DNA of 64,000 nucleotides from Nectonema munidae (lineage: Eukaryota > Nematomorpha > Nectonematoida > Nectonematidae): the NCBI GenBank assembly GCA_030549495.1, contig JAUIRK010000855.1, forward strand, positions 1,343,501 through 1,407,500, read 5' to 3'. The position numbers and the translations under genes are program-made. Position 1 is the stretch's first letter; every line of letters begins with the position of its first letter. Below are positions 46,901 to 61,900 of the stretch, one piece after another. The notes under the pieces are model-generated. The model saw only the letters and a list, made by a program, of their open reading frames with translations. It made no database searches and was not told where the DNA came from.

Positions 46901-49900
46901 AATATTTTTATTGATAAAGTTTTGATTACAAACAAAAAAATCACCTATAAATAAAATTTTTAATGAGATCCCCTCCCATTATGATTTTTTAACCAATAAA
47001 AGTATTTCATCTCCATTAAGAACATATAGCATACATTTGCTTCTCTAGCGTATACCATCAAGTTCGAATTATGATTACACAGACTAAAAACGAAACCTGG
47101 CCGTCTTTTGATTAAAGGGTTTTTTTTATCACACTTCAACAATTAATTCAACTAATACTAACTCTAACACCAATCCTAATACCCCGACTATAGCTTTCCA
47201 AAATTTAGGACATTAAGGCCCATCTAAAAATGGGCTGGGCACTTGTCAATTAAAATTGGGGAACCAATTCGAATAGTTAACAGTGGTAGAGTAAGAGTGC
47301 GCTCTAACTACGACCGAACTTTTGCTTAAGCAGATGAAGACGTTTACTTCTCTCCTATCATTGTGCAATTTAAACTGAATTTTTGATTCTTTTGAAATGA
47401 GCTCTAATCTCTGGAATAGAGTATTTTTGAAAATATCCAAATTAAAAAAAGTATTTAAATTCGATCAATTAGATCTGAAGTGATAGGCAATCAAAGAAGA
47501 AGAAGAAGAGTCTTACCAATGTTTCAGAAGTTATTCCGTTTTGGTTGTCGATTCTGATTTTGGATAAATTCAATACCTCCCTTTCCACCAAATCTTTCTC
47601 GTTGTCGTACAGGAAAGCAAAAGGTCTTCTTATGACCTGTGAAATGGAAAAAGACAAGCGTTTTACGCAAGAAGGCATAGTTATCATTTTTTAATCAATT
47701 TTTTCCCATTTCTAAATCTTCTTTTTTCAGGGCTCAATTTATGGTTCACTCACTTTGGATTTTTTTTAAAGTTTAGTTTTTAATAAAATATTAATTTTTT
47801 TTGAAAAAAATAAGAAATAGGTATTAAAATTTTTTATTGAAAATAACTATTTATTTAGATTTTTTAAATTATGTTTTCATGAAGCATCATAAATTTATAA
47901 AAGTAATTAAAGTAAAGATGAATTAATTTGATTAAATGAAGTAATTAACAGTAATTAAAGATGAAGGAAAAGCATAGAAAAGGGAGTATGGAATATTGAA
48001 GGAATATGTTACCATCCACTTTTTGATCCAAGAATTGTGCTTTTCATCGAAGTAGTTGACGAGCCCCTTGCGAGAAACGTTGGAGTTTATGCGAACTTCT
48101 TCCAGGCTTGTGTAATACAGAAAGTTTTCGTCAAAAAAGTCTTCACTTTTGGTGTGTGAGTTTGAGAAGCTTTCATTGCATGGACTCGTAATTCTCGTTT
48201 CTGCGCTTAAAATCGAACGAACAAAATATAAAGCGATCGTTTCGCGAAAGTTAATCCAGAGACAGAAAGTAGTCGAAAATTTTCCAGGAACCCCCCAATA
48301 TAATAATTTTTTGAATAATTTTTTTTTTATAAAAAATAGTTTACTTTTTAATAATAACTTGTGTGATAAAATAAATGCCTAAGCCTCGGTGGTGTTAGGG
48401 TGTACCTCTCAGTTTAACAGTTGAAGATCAGGGGTTCGATTCCCAGGGCTCCTGTTTCTTTAAAAACAAAATCACAAAAAAACTTACGGCTGAAAGTTCT
48501 TTGATATCTTCAACCAACCAACCAACCAAATAAATGCCTGAGTGATATAGCTAGAAAAGCTCTCAAGATAAAATTTAAACTGTCAAACTGACGTGTTTTG
48601 TTTTCACCTGTATCGCTTGTAACGAACTATGAAGGAAAAAGGCTTGATGTGGGATCGAACCCAAGACCTTGAGTTATCGAAGCCTAGTATCTTACTCAGG
48701 GCCCCTGATTTACCATAAATGTTTTGGCTGTGATTTATTTTTCTCGAATGTAAAAGCGAAGTGTGAATCTGTATATTTTTTCAAACAATTAGTAAAAATT
48801 AAATACGCTTTGTTATGGCGCTCCATCCTTTAAAATGGCGATTCGCTTTTGACAAGGATTGAAAAATATCCGAAAATTATAAAATTTGCTGTCTATTTCT
48901 CTGAAAATTGTTGTTTTCAAGATAGTGAGTCTTTCTTATTGTCTTGTATTAGAAGCAAAATATTTTTCTATATAATCAATTTTTTATATTCCTTTAATTC
49001 AACAAGCTTGGTTTAGGCTTTTCTCGACAATAATAGCCAATTCCATTTGTATTTTTGAGAACCCTCTAAGTGGTATAGGATCTTCCTGGCACTTTGTTTA
49101 CAAACTTTTCATGAAAGTAATAAGAAAAATGATTTTTTGAAAAAAAATTTAAAATTTATAAAGATAAATATATTGATTGGAAATTTTTTTTGATTGGATA
49201 TTGATTAAATTTTTTTTTATCACATTTTTTTTCAAAAATTTTTTAATTAGATATTGATATTGATTGGGAATTTTTTTAATTTCATCGATCAAATAAGCAC
49301 TTTTCAATATTTCGCCTCCAAATTTTTTTTCTGAGGATGAGAGAAAATAGGAGATGGACAAGTGTAGGAAAGCATCTCTTGTCTCTTACTAGAAGCGGCT
49401 AAGACAATAGCCCTATTCTTATATACTCCAGGAAACTATACACAACAGATGCTTACGTGTTTTACTTTTGCCTTTCATAAATAAAATTTTTTACAATACC
49501 GTTTATCTTTCGATCTTTCTGCGGTTTTTTAATTTTTTTCAAATAAACGCATCTTATCTATGGCAAGAAGTTGTAGTTTTGATCAATGACTATATATTTA
49601 CATCATTGGGAAAAAGTTTAAAAAAAAAGATACTTGACTACAATTTGATTTGATTTTCTTGCCATCTCTGAAGAATGTTGTTTTATTAGTTCCTCATTCT
49701 GCTTTCTTTGACTACTGGATTTAAGGGTTTCCTAAAGCAATAAAAAAAGTCTCAAATCAGAGTATTAACACAAAACAGTAAACAACTGTCTCTTTTTCTT
49801 ATGGAATATCCTTGTGGCTAACTTTAGTATTTGGAAGATGGAGTGACAAAAAAAGGTTTTTGTAAATGATTTTTTGCATTTACTATATACATCAGATGTA

Positions 49901-52900
49901 AGTAAAGAAAAAGAAAACCCATGAAAAATAACAAAAATGCTGCATTAATTATAGAAAATGCAACAAAAATAAGTAAAGTTAAAATTAATAAATAAAATAG
50001 ATTATTTTATCTAAAATAATTAACAAAGTTAAAGACATCTCGTTTTTTTTCAAAATTTTCAACTAATTCCTGTGAATCCTCTTTTCCCGTGTCTTTTCTA
50101 AAAAGACAAAAAAAGATTTTTTTTGTGACATTGACTTTTTTTAAAAAATTGAAAAAAAAGATTTAAATTTCATCACAAAGGATAAGAAAAAGGTTTTATA
50201 TTTTTTAAGTCACATTCCTAAAGCCTAAGTTAAATGTTTCATATTTAATGATATAATAATTCATTTTATAATATTGAAAGTAAAGGTTCCGTGGGGTGTT
50301 TTCATTGAGAAGGCATAATTGCGCGGCTTGTATCGAACTATAAGAAAGTAGGCTTGATGCGTCAAAATCCAAGACCTTCAGTTAACGAAACCCAGTACCT
50401 AACCAACCTTACTCACGCCCCAAAAGGTAGGGTAAAGGTACCGTGGGTGTGTTTTCATTGTCAAGGCACTGATGTACCGTTGATGTCAAACTATGAACAA
50501 ATTGGTATCGATGAGGAATCGAATCCAGAGGCTTTCGTGCTGAGCCCATCATCTCAACCAACCTGCCATGCCAGCCATAATAATATTAGGAACGTATTTG
50601 TAAGTTTCAATCATTAGATTGGGGTGAGTTTTGGCATATTTGGAAGTTAGGGGCAGTCTAACATTTGTGATGTTCTTTATTAGTGGGTTGGCGCACATTC
50701 TGAAAAGTAATAAGAGTGGAATCCAATAAAAAGTTTAAAAATGTTAAAACTAGGTGTCGTAATTTTGAGGCTTCATTTGCAAAAACAGATAATTTTAGAG
50801 ATTAGTATACAAACTTAATTTCCAGAAATACAAGTTTTTTATATGAAATTTTTTATAACATTTAAAATCTTTTAATATGATATTCAATGTAATTCCGTTA
50901 TTAAGTGCTCAATGGGTAAAAAAACTTTTTTTTTATTAATCTAAATCTTCAAAATTTTATAAATTTTTATAAAAGAGTGGAAATTTACATACTTTAATAA
51001 TACACTTTTTCCAAATTTCCAAATACTTTTTGATGAGAACTTCGGGTTGAAGAGAACAAGAAGTCTTTTGGGAGTCGCAATCTTTGACAAATTCTTGTTG
51101 CTGGTTGATACGTCTTTTCATGTCACGAGAGAGTAGCATGTGTTTCGTTTTTTCCACCTGAAAATGCAAAAGATGAATTGATGAATCTCATCTATATTTT
51201 TTTATAAATGAAGTAATTTCTTTTGCTATTTACAATTGTTAAATGCCTTGCTAAAATCTATCATATCCCTAAAAAGTTTGTACAAAATGTACAAGTTTTT
51301 GTCTTAATGTAAAGATACATTTTTTTATGATGATCGATTTCTGAGGAGTCTTCGCTTTAAATCAATAAATTTTAACTATACCTTGTACTTTCATAGCGAA
51401 AATTTGGTATTTTTCACTTGAATCACGGCAATTTTAAACGATGTTTTGTTGAGGTTTGTTTGTGTGGAGGCCAAATACTTGAAAATTGAAAATATTTAAA
51501 AAATGAACTCTTACCACCTGATTGGACTAAAGAAGATATGGTTATAAAAATAAAAAAAATTGATTAGATTAGAGATTGCGACTATCCCTTCAAAATATAA
51601 GTCCCTGACCCCACACTGCTCTCATTGTCAAATTGAATGAAGTGGAGGCCATTTGGTGAAAGTAAAAACAAGCGCATACCAACTGCCTTTTGATGAGTCG
51701 TTCAACTTTTTGCTGGTGTTCAAAGAGAAGACTGTCACTGCGAGGTCGCCAGCCATTCAGCATTTCTTGTCCGCGAACGTACTTGTCTGTCGTATTTTCA
51801 ATCTTCTTAAAACTCCTCTCCTTATCTAACGAAAGGGAAAGAGTCTCAGTCAAAGGCATTTATTTTGACAATTCAAATTTATTCCGCTATTTGCATAATA
51901 CTTGATTGACAAGTGTTCAACCAATTTCTAAATGGGCCTTATGTGTAAAATTTGGGAAGGCTTCACTCATTTGATTCCCACAATAAATGATGCTTTCCAA
52001 AAGGCTCCAGGAAAAAAATGTCAATCATAGTCAAAAAAAGCGTGGATTTATTTATCAAAAATAACGAAGATTTAGGCAGAGATGAAAAGAATTGCAAGAG
52101 TTTTGAAGGAGAATGTAATACTGAGCGGTTTACGGAAAAAAAATAGGATTCAACGTGGAAGATCTAAAAATTTTTTTACTTCTTAACATCCTAAACATAT
52201 ACCCGGCTAAGTATTGAAATATTTTGAGGAAATTTTAAAAATAAAAACAGCCTTTTTTCAAAATTATTTATTTTTAATGCTTAAACATTCGGAATTTACA
52301 GTTATGGGGTTCTAGCACAATTGCCCGTTGGAAAACTGCTTTCGGTATATTTATTTAAAAATGTGATTACTTTAAAAAAATGTAAAAAGCATTTTAACTA
52401 GTGAAAAAAAAATTAAAATATAATTACCAGCTTTAAAATGAACCACATCACAAAAACGATCTCCACAATTAATCATATTTTTAAAATGCCTCTTAAATTT
52501 ATTAAATGTATCGGGAGCAATTGTCCGGTTGCCGAGTAATGGCTATCATCCTTCTTTTGCATATTTAATTTTAACCAAAATTCCTCCTAGGCCGCCTCCC
52601 AACAGTGGCGGTTCTAGATTTTCAAAAGTGAGGGGGCCAAGTTTTTAAAAAGTTGTAAAGAAAAATGTTTAAAACTTATCAATTTTTTTCATGGGAATTA
52701 TTTATCGATATTTAGAATTCTGAAACTTTAGTTTTTTATAATCAATTTGGGTGGTGCTCTCACGTTCCGATGCCAGCAGAGACCATCAAATTAAGAGTGC
52801 TCTTGGCCTAAGATTCAGCCGTCCAGATAAGAGAGATATTTCTTCCGCTGGATGCAAAACCCACTCAAAAAAATTAAATTATAAAAAGTTTTGAGTAAAT

Positions 52901-55900
52901 TTTAAATCCAGTAAAATAGGTATTTGATTTTGGAGGGGCCAACATGCGGTCCATAGTTAAATTGACTTAAAAACTTTGCGTCACAATATCAATTTCTCAG
53001 CGCACTCTCTCTCTCTCTCCCTCTACCACAAAACTTTAAGACCAGAAGGTTGAATTTGATGGTAGAAAGCATTGAAAGATTACATTCACTCTTTGTGATG
53101 GTGTCTCTTTTGAGCAGGAGTTTGTGCATCGATGTCACTCGGTTACACGGAGTCACCAAACTTCCTAGAATGTTTTTCAGCTTTTTCCCTCTCTTCTGAA
53201 TCGACAAACACAAGTCTTTCGTCAAGCAAATGTTGTCTACACAATTTTCAACCTGAGGAAAAATGAAATTTTAATATTTTAGTTCATGTAAAAAAAAGAA
53301 GGACATTTTTACAGTGGTGACGTAGGGAAAAATATATAAAAAAAATTGAATGCCACATAGGGGCACATTTTTTTTTAAAAAATTTCCAATTTCTCAGAAA
53401 CTTAAAATTCCTAACAAAATTTTTATTAAAAAAGTTGAAGTCTCTGGCATTCTTGCGAAATTTTTTGCAATACTTCATTCATACAAGTGGATTTATATAG
53501 CTACTGCATTTCTATAGTCCATAAATAATTTAAATCGTGAAAATCTTGAGATTGTGAAAAAACTTTACTTTTGTTGGCAAATCTCACGCAGCTAACATAA
53601 AACCATCATAATGTTACTGAAGTATTACAGTTACTTCCAGAATTTATGCTGCGATAATGTAATAATGCACTTTTATATCGTGACATGAGATTTCACCGAA
53701 AATGTTCATACGCAATTTTGATCATTTTTGTAGACGTTGCTTTACTTCCAGTAAGTTTTTTTTTTTGGTTTTTCTTTTCTACTCCTTACTTCTACACACA
53801 AATTATGCGGTGAATAATTTATCTACTCGAAGCTACATTGCCAAATGTCCTATGATATATGATATATTGCCTATGATTTTACTGTATTTTTTTTAGTGTT
53901 TGGTTACAGAAGCATGAAAAATGCCTAATTGTATTAACATTTTTGGTTAAATACTCATCTTCCAAATGCCCGGATGCCCTCTTATATAGAAGAATTCAAA
54001 ATTAGATCAGTATTTTTGTTTTTACCAATTGCATACAAAATTTTTGAAATATTAAAATTTAATTAATGAGCGCTCAACTATTGACTCACAAGACATTATT
54101 AAATAATAAAAATAAAAAAAAAAGATAAAATTATGTTGAAAAAATTAGATTTTTATTAAATATTTTAGTTTAATTATAAATTAACATATTTGAGATTTTT
54201 AAATAGATGATATAAATAAGGAAAAAACCAGATGTTGCAGTACTTGGACGGTGGACTATAAATAAGTGGTAATACGAGTTCGTCTTACTTCGATGTATGC
54301 AGATAACGTGAAGTAGATTTTAACACTTTCACTCGTCACCATGTTCAAAAGACTGGAGTTATGGAGTGATGTATCCCATGCGCATTCAAAATAAAAAAAT
54401 GTTCTAAAATTTTTTAAAATAAAAGGTGAAAAGCTTGTGAGAGTGCGTGTGTATAAAATAAAGTGTATAAACAAATTTTAAAAATTAAATGAGAAAAAAT
54501 AGATTTGTAAAATCTTTTATCCACTAAACTTCTATGTAAATAACGAAAAATAAGTAAAATTTAATTTTTTTTATTTTTTTTTCAAACTTTTATTTAAAGC
54601 TTCAGCCATTTTGTAAATAATATATGTATATATAATAGTTTCGTTGAATCACGTATGGTTTTTGTACTTCAGGTACTTTTCTTGATTTTTGTAGTCTCCC
54701 GTGGTCCTGCCAGACCACTAATATCTCAACTTAAAATTAAAAATTCTCATGTCAAATTTGCCCCATTGTCCGACTTTGAAAAAGAGTTTCAAAGGAAAAC
54801 ATGTTGAAAAAACCAAATTTTTCAACAAAAAATGTTTTAGCATATTTATGATCATAAAGGCAAAGGTCGAAAATATGTAATTTCAAGTCCAGATAAAAAT
54901 ATATAAATATCAAAGTAGTTCTGTTATATCTCTATTTATTACAAATCTACTTGATATGCACCGATTTTGGCGTTGTGCAAATCTAATTGTTACATTCTTT
55001 GTTCTGTATTTTTTTAATACGAAAGTTGTGAAAATTTTATCTCTATTTTTGTAAAGTGTAAATGTTCTCTCTCTATTTACCCTTTAAACAAATATTGATT
55101 TCTTATTCCCAATCGATGCTTTGAGGAAGTGTTAAAAGTTGGAAAGAAATAAAAATTGAGAAGTCATACAGACATTTGCAAAATATGCAACACATACCTG
55201 TCTATAAGTTTAAATATTAATCAAGCCAATTCGAAGAAAGTGTCGAAACCATGCCCACGATTAAAAGCAATCTTGATAAGAAAAAAACTAAAAACATTTA
55301 ATAAAATGAAATATCTAAGAATAAAGATGCTATATACTTCATTTGTGGAATAAAAGACTTGAGTGTTTGAAAACTGATAAAAAAAAACTAATAAACTATT
55401 CAAATGACTGACTACATTACTGCTCCTGATTAAATATAGCTCAAATTTGCATTATTAAATCAATAAAGTGGAAATTAATTGAAAAAAATATTTTAAATAT
55501 CTATTCTAACAATTAACTTTTTCATTAAGCAAGAAAAGTAATATGGAAAGTCTTTTAAATGCTATAAAAAGATATATAATTGAGAAAATTGAAAATTACT
55601 TTCTCTCCCCGCGCTCTTGAAAACACATACGCCAAATCGACATATAACTAATATATATTTCCTCACAACTAGTTATGACAACATGGAAAATAATAGGAGC
55701 TATTATTTTCAGGAACATATGTGTGGATAATCCGTCGCGTAAGTTTAGAAACTTTGAGCTTCTAAAAATCAGGAAATAAAATCCAATTATTAAAAATAGT
55801 TTTCAAGGAATTAATCCATATGTTGGTGGTGTTTGTGTGCGTATAATAATCCGCACCCCCATTTTTAGTCCATTGATTCTGGCAAACAAAAGTGCGAATT

Positions 55901-58900
55901 CAACACGAGTGTTGTTGGTGAAAATATAATCAGCGATGGAGTCCATAATTTACTAATAAATGATGCTTTAATTACCTTGAATCTCCATCATGGTACAAGT
56001 AGTTTGAAGATAGGACATTCAAGGAAATCATGTTGTAGGGGGATGAGTTGAAAGTTTTTCGATATTCTCTGTTTGCTCTGGCATTGCAAAAGTCCTCATC
56101 TTCGTGGAACGGATTCGTGCGAACGTTGCCCAGCATGACCTCAATCACAGAACCCAAAATAATTTCGGGCTGTTTTGGAAGATTGTTGTAGATGATTGTG
56201 ATTCCGATGCGTCTCTGGATCCCTTGCTGCAGTAGGAAAGTTCCAGAATTCGATGGATGGCGCTGATTTTGATCACAGTCCACGGAGGCAGGCAAGTATC
56301 TGAAAGAGTTTCAAGTTATCTAGCAAGTTTTTTTTTCGCTATAGCTTTCTCAATAAAGATGCTTATTGCAATGTCTCGGAATTTTAATCTCTAGCTTCAG
56401 TGGTTTCAGACTTTTTAGAATTCATGAATGAATATAAATTCCACATATCTGGTCAATTACCTAAGTTGGTTCTAGGAGATTTTGGAAGCATCTTTGCTAA
56501 GCTTTTAGTCCTAAAAAGTTACAAAGAGGTTTTTTTTTTGGAATTCCATGATCTGTTGAGCCAAGTTGAATGCACACCAGTGCAGACTATGATTCGAAGA
56601 GTGTCGGTAGCTAGTCTGAAGTCGAATCCTTATCATGGCTAAAAGTCAAGAGATCGTCGAAGGGTATTCATGCGAGAGGAGAGAGAGACTTTGGTTGGCC
56701 AATATAAATAAACAATCTGAATTGTGATATTGTAGCTGCCATATGTTTTGATTGACAGTCAAATAAATAATACTGGTAATGGTAGGTGTTTTCATCGAAA
56801 AGCGCCTCTTGTATCGAACTATGAGGAAAGCAAGCTTGATGTAGGATCGAACCCAAGACCTTGAGTTATCGAATCCGGAATCTAACCAACCATACTCACA
56901 CCTCTCAATGCATAGCGGTATGATGAACAACATATGTCTGTCATCTCCCAAGGTTTGATCGACCAAAAAAAGCCTCTCTTTACCAACGGGTGCTCTAAAT
57001 AAGAGTTCCTATTATTGTACCAATAATTATATTTTATTGAAAAAATTCTCAATCTTACTACATATGGCTCATTACCCTAAATCTAGGAACCAATAAATTA
57101 AAAGAATTAACCTTCCTCTTAAGAGCATTGGGATCTCATAACAAAAAGGTGGAAGGGAAAAGTGAAACTTCTTTAATATTTCTTGCTTTGGAAGTCAGAA
57201 TGGGCGTGCAGGATTGGAAAAGTTTTCAAGCTCACGTTTCCAAGAAATGAAGGGTATTTTAAGTGGTTCTTGTTATAACAAAAAAAAGCACACCCATATA
57301 GAGCAATTACGTTGTAAGTTGAAAAGCCAACCTTCATTTCAACAAAATACTTGGTATCTGATTAATGGCCGATTTTGTTCCTCTTTTATTGAACTTTTTT
57401 GCCTTTTTGGTATAATTTCATTAAAACTACAAATAAAAGATTTTCCTCATTTATTTTAATAATAGAGGCGCGTGAGTAAGGTTGGTTAGATACTGCGTTT
57501 CAATAACTCAAGGTCTTGGGTTCGATCCCGCACCAAGCCTACTTTCCCCATTCTTCGATACAAGTCACGCATTGCGCCTTCTCGATGAAAACACCCCAGA
57601 TACCTTTACCTAAGCTAATAAGTGAAAAAATATTTGAGCTTATGCTTAATATAATTTTTTTAAACTTGTTATTAACTTTAAATGTTTTTTTCATTCCAAT
57701 TTTACCGCATGGCTGATTGAAACGTGTAAATTTAATGAATTCTTCTCACTTTGAACATTGAAACGATCTTCATTTACTCAGAAAGACACTTTTTATTTAA
57801 AAATATCTCAAAAACGCACAATTTTGCAATTTAGAGTCAACTGGGTCTGTAAAGTCAATAAATATCACTGGAAATCAATTTTTTGTTCTATATTATTCCT
57901 GTTGCCTATGATTTTGAAATTTAAAAACATTATTTTTATATAAAAAAATAAATAAATAAGTGTTTTTAAATTTCAAATAAAAACTCAATTCTGTCACATA
58001 TGGTTTATTTGTTTAGTTTCATGAATCACAAAAGAAATCGACTCCAATCAAATGATTAATGTTTTTAAATTTTTACATCATTAAGAAATTTTATTATAAA
58101 CAGTATAGGTTTTCTCCCGGTTCTGAAATACCCGGACGTTCCCAGTTCTAAAAATTTGGGAACTGTCTCGGAAACGAAAAGTATTCCCGGTTCCGAGAAT
58201 AACTTAGTTGTAATTGATTTATTTCACTATGCAATTCTTTGCATAAAACTCTACTGCACTTCATTCATATAAAATCTTTTTTTCATTGTCATCTCATTTT
58301 AAACGCAGAAAAGTGTGCAAACGACAAAAGAGTTTATTTTTCTCCTAGAACCATTTTAATGATAGTGATATAGAAAGAAAAAGTGTACATCTGTTTATAA
58401 TAAATCAAAAACATCAATTTCATTGCATCATTTTGCTGTCTATATATCTCCTTAAGGAACCGTTTGGAACGGGGATTTTCCCGTTTTGTAAGTTTTTTTC
58501 GGTATCGCTACCGGTTGCTAATTTTCGATACTTATGCAAACCCTAATAATCAGATTCTAGTGTTTTACCATATGTGAACCAATAAATCAATCAATGTGTC
58601 AATAAATATAGAAATAAATCCAACTCCGCGTATATGAAAAGAAGCAAAAGCAGAAAGCTTACTTGCCATCAGAATCCAGTTCCAAAATTTCAAACCAAAC
58701 CAAAATGTCATACTCTCCCACGATGAATTTGTTTGAAGAGCTAACAACACATAAAAAACAATTGTGTATATATTGATTCTTCCAATTTTCCATTTGCTTC
58801 TGCTTTTATAAACAAATGAGTTTTTATTTGAAAATACTTAAAATCAGTAATTTTTCTGTATATTTGAAATTGCTTATACTATATAAAATCAAAAATACCA

Positions 58901-61900
58901 AAATTTTAAATAACTCTATATTGGATTTAATGATCTTTTGTTTAAAAATGATTGGCTTGATTAAAATATAATCAATTGATTTTTTAATAATTTAAAATTG
59001 TTAGAGCAGAGATTTTAAAACTTTCTGTTTGATTTAATAATTTATTGGGTTATGGCTTTTTACTAAAGTATTCTGAAACAGAGGCGTAGCTAGCGGGGAG
59101 GGGGCAGAGGGCAGAGATTTATTTTGCATTCAAAGGTGCGATTACTATCGAAATGAACACAGCGTCATGTGAACGATCATTTTCTTGTCTGAAAAGAGTT
59201 TTAAGAAGCTAACGATCTTCAATGCTGCATGAAAGAAAAAAGAATCTAATGCTTCTCTCTTATCTAAAAGATTGATAACAATGAATTCTTGAAACTTTTT
59301 TCCAGAAAGTCTAGAAAGATACAACTTTTTTGAACAAAAAATTCAAAAATAAATTGTTGGTATACTTCCTAATTTCCGTTTACAGATGGAAAATGCGTTG
59401 TTTTTTTTGTATAATATCATGTATAGCTTGTATAGATTAAGTTACCTAATTAATAGTTGAGACACGTTTGAAAAAATCAAGATCATTCTAGTGTTAATTA
59501 TATTTACTAGTTATTTTAGTAAAAATAACTGCTCTAATTATAAAATTGCCCCCCGATTCTTGTTATGCCCCCTGATTTCTATTTTGTCGCTACGCCACTG
59601 TTCTGAAATGAATGGAAATCTTAAATCTTTCAGAACAAGTTTAAACGTTTTAAATTATTTACAATCAAAAATAAATTTAAAAAATGTTCTTCTTCACTTG
59701 TTATAAGTTCAAAAAAACCACAATATAGAGAAGTCATCTAAAAACTTTCAAAATCTAAATTTTTTGAAATCAGCTATTTAGGTTGAAAAAAAATAAAAAA
59801 AATGGGAAATAAAATATTTTCATTTTAAATAAATTCAAAGCATTGCATTATTTTTAATTTGTTTAAAAAATCATGATTTTGATTGGTTAAAATAAAAGTA
59901 ATATACAAATTTATGTGAATTGATACTACTTATTGTTAATTAAAATTGATTTAAAAATATATATTTTAACTAGATATAAAAAATGAGAGAAGAATCATTT
60001 GTAATATTAAAATTTTTGAAGTTAATAATAAATATGAAAGTCTCATTAACTTTCAAAAGTGTTCAAATCAAAGGTCACTCATTCGTTATACTTTGAATCT
60101 CATACAATTGGTTGTCATTATTGATTGACATTATTATTATAAATGAATATGAATACTAGCTATGCCCGGTAACTCATGTTGCACTCATCTACATTAAATA
60201 TCTCGTCTGAAGGAATAAGCTTGACACGTATAATAATTGGTTCAAAAATTTTTTCGGTCCTCGAATAATTTGATTGGTTAAATAATCAATTATTCAAAAT
60301 TTTTATCCATTCAGAGTAAAGGATTTGTGATCTTCGCCCTTGATACAGGTTCATTCATTCATAAGGTCCTCACATCTTTTTTCCTCTGAAGAAGGCAGTC
60401 TTTTGCCGAAACTGCTTAATATTTCTTTATCCCTAAAAATTACTTCAATAAATTTTACAATATTTTTATTTATTTGTCAAATTTTTACATGCGTACCTGA
60501 GAAAATCTAAATTTATTAAATATAACTGCTGATAGTGTTAACTGTAAAGGATTTTTATTATCCAAGTAGGAAATTTGAAGCTCCAATGTCTTTTGTATAT
60601 TTACAAAATTAACTAGTCATATGAAGCGGTAAGAAAACAGTACATTTCGTTTTAAACAAGCAAAACAGGAGCTTAATACGTTTTTTTCTTCTTCCGCATT
60701 AATCGGATAATAATTGTCGAATTTCACTGATTCCTATAATTCCACAATATTAATGAAAGCCACACACACCCCATATGAGGAATAAAAAAGTGATAGCTTG
60801 TTTTTATTAATTAAATCAAGAAAATCAGGAATTGCGATGTAGTGCCTGGTGTGAGAAAGATGGGATTTAACCAAGTGTATGTTTAAGTTGATGAAATTGG
60901 AGATGAATTATTATTTAAAGCCTTTTTCAAAGTCTTCAAAAAGACTTTGTTTTTCATTTTAAAGCTAAGCTCACAATTTTGTACATATGTTTGTTATTTG
61001 CTCTATGACTGGCCAAGATTTTTGTCATTTGAAGTTTTGCGAGTAAAAAGATATGTGAATTGCAAGCATTAAATAAGATTTACTTCAACAATGGATTCTT
61101 ATACTTAAACTTGAATGGCAGAAATTTTGAAGAGAAGTGGAGTGGATTCAATTCATTCGATCTAAGAATGCTTCGTGGAATTCTGAAAAATAAAATCATG
61201 TAAATATTGAGGTAATCTGTTCCTATACTCAATCGCTGCTAATCGGATATCTTTAATCTTTTTTGTTTTGAAAAATTTATAGTGTGTTCCCAATGACTCC
61301 TGAAAGACTCAGTCAAATAACGAATGATGAAAAAATCAAAGATCCTTTTATATTACAGTATACAACGATTTATCTATTTTTTTTAAAAAAATTGAAAACA
61401 TTTTTCTTTTAAATAAAATTTTTCTTTGTAAACGAATTAAAAAAATCTAATTTTTTAATGTAAGGGATACGGTTAAAAAGGGTTAACCCATTTACGACCA
61501 ATGTTCCTATTTGGGAACATAAGTAATTTCATATTCGTCTGCGTTTTTTTAGATATCGTCTGCTTTGCTTGGTCTTAAATGGGTTAAAGTAGGACTTCGA
61601 TAAAGTTGATTAAAATTTTTTCCTTTTTTTTTAAAAAAAAATTAAATTTTGTTAATTTCATGACCTAAAAAGAATTTTCTATTCCGAAATTTTAGATTGA
61701 CTCGCTTTGAGAATTTATATACAGAGATTTGAAAAGTCAAAACTTTTTCTATTTTTCAAAAATAGCAATCTAATCATAATTCAAGAGACAAAGAAAAAGT
61801 TGTTTTCTTATGAAACTAAAAGAAATTTAATATGGTACGGGGAATAGCGTAAAACATGTGGTTACTTTGTAAAAAAGACTTTTACAAACAACGAAAGTAA

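Noticed and set aside
47246-47440. Minus frame considered as the last PH-domain exon of the kinesin
   Set aside because: It has a possible acceptor, but no PH similarity. The exon at 45515-45633 matches KIF1A and fits the phase, so this frame is intronic.
50354-50617. 87-codon plus frame
   Set aside because: Antisense reading of a tandem SINE pair, with no domain or splice support.
57516-57716. Small plus frame beginning [10 protein letters not shown]
   Set aside because: It is translated SINE sequence; the same peptide pattern appears at other family B copies.
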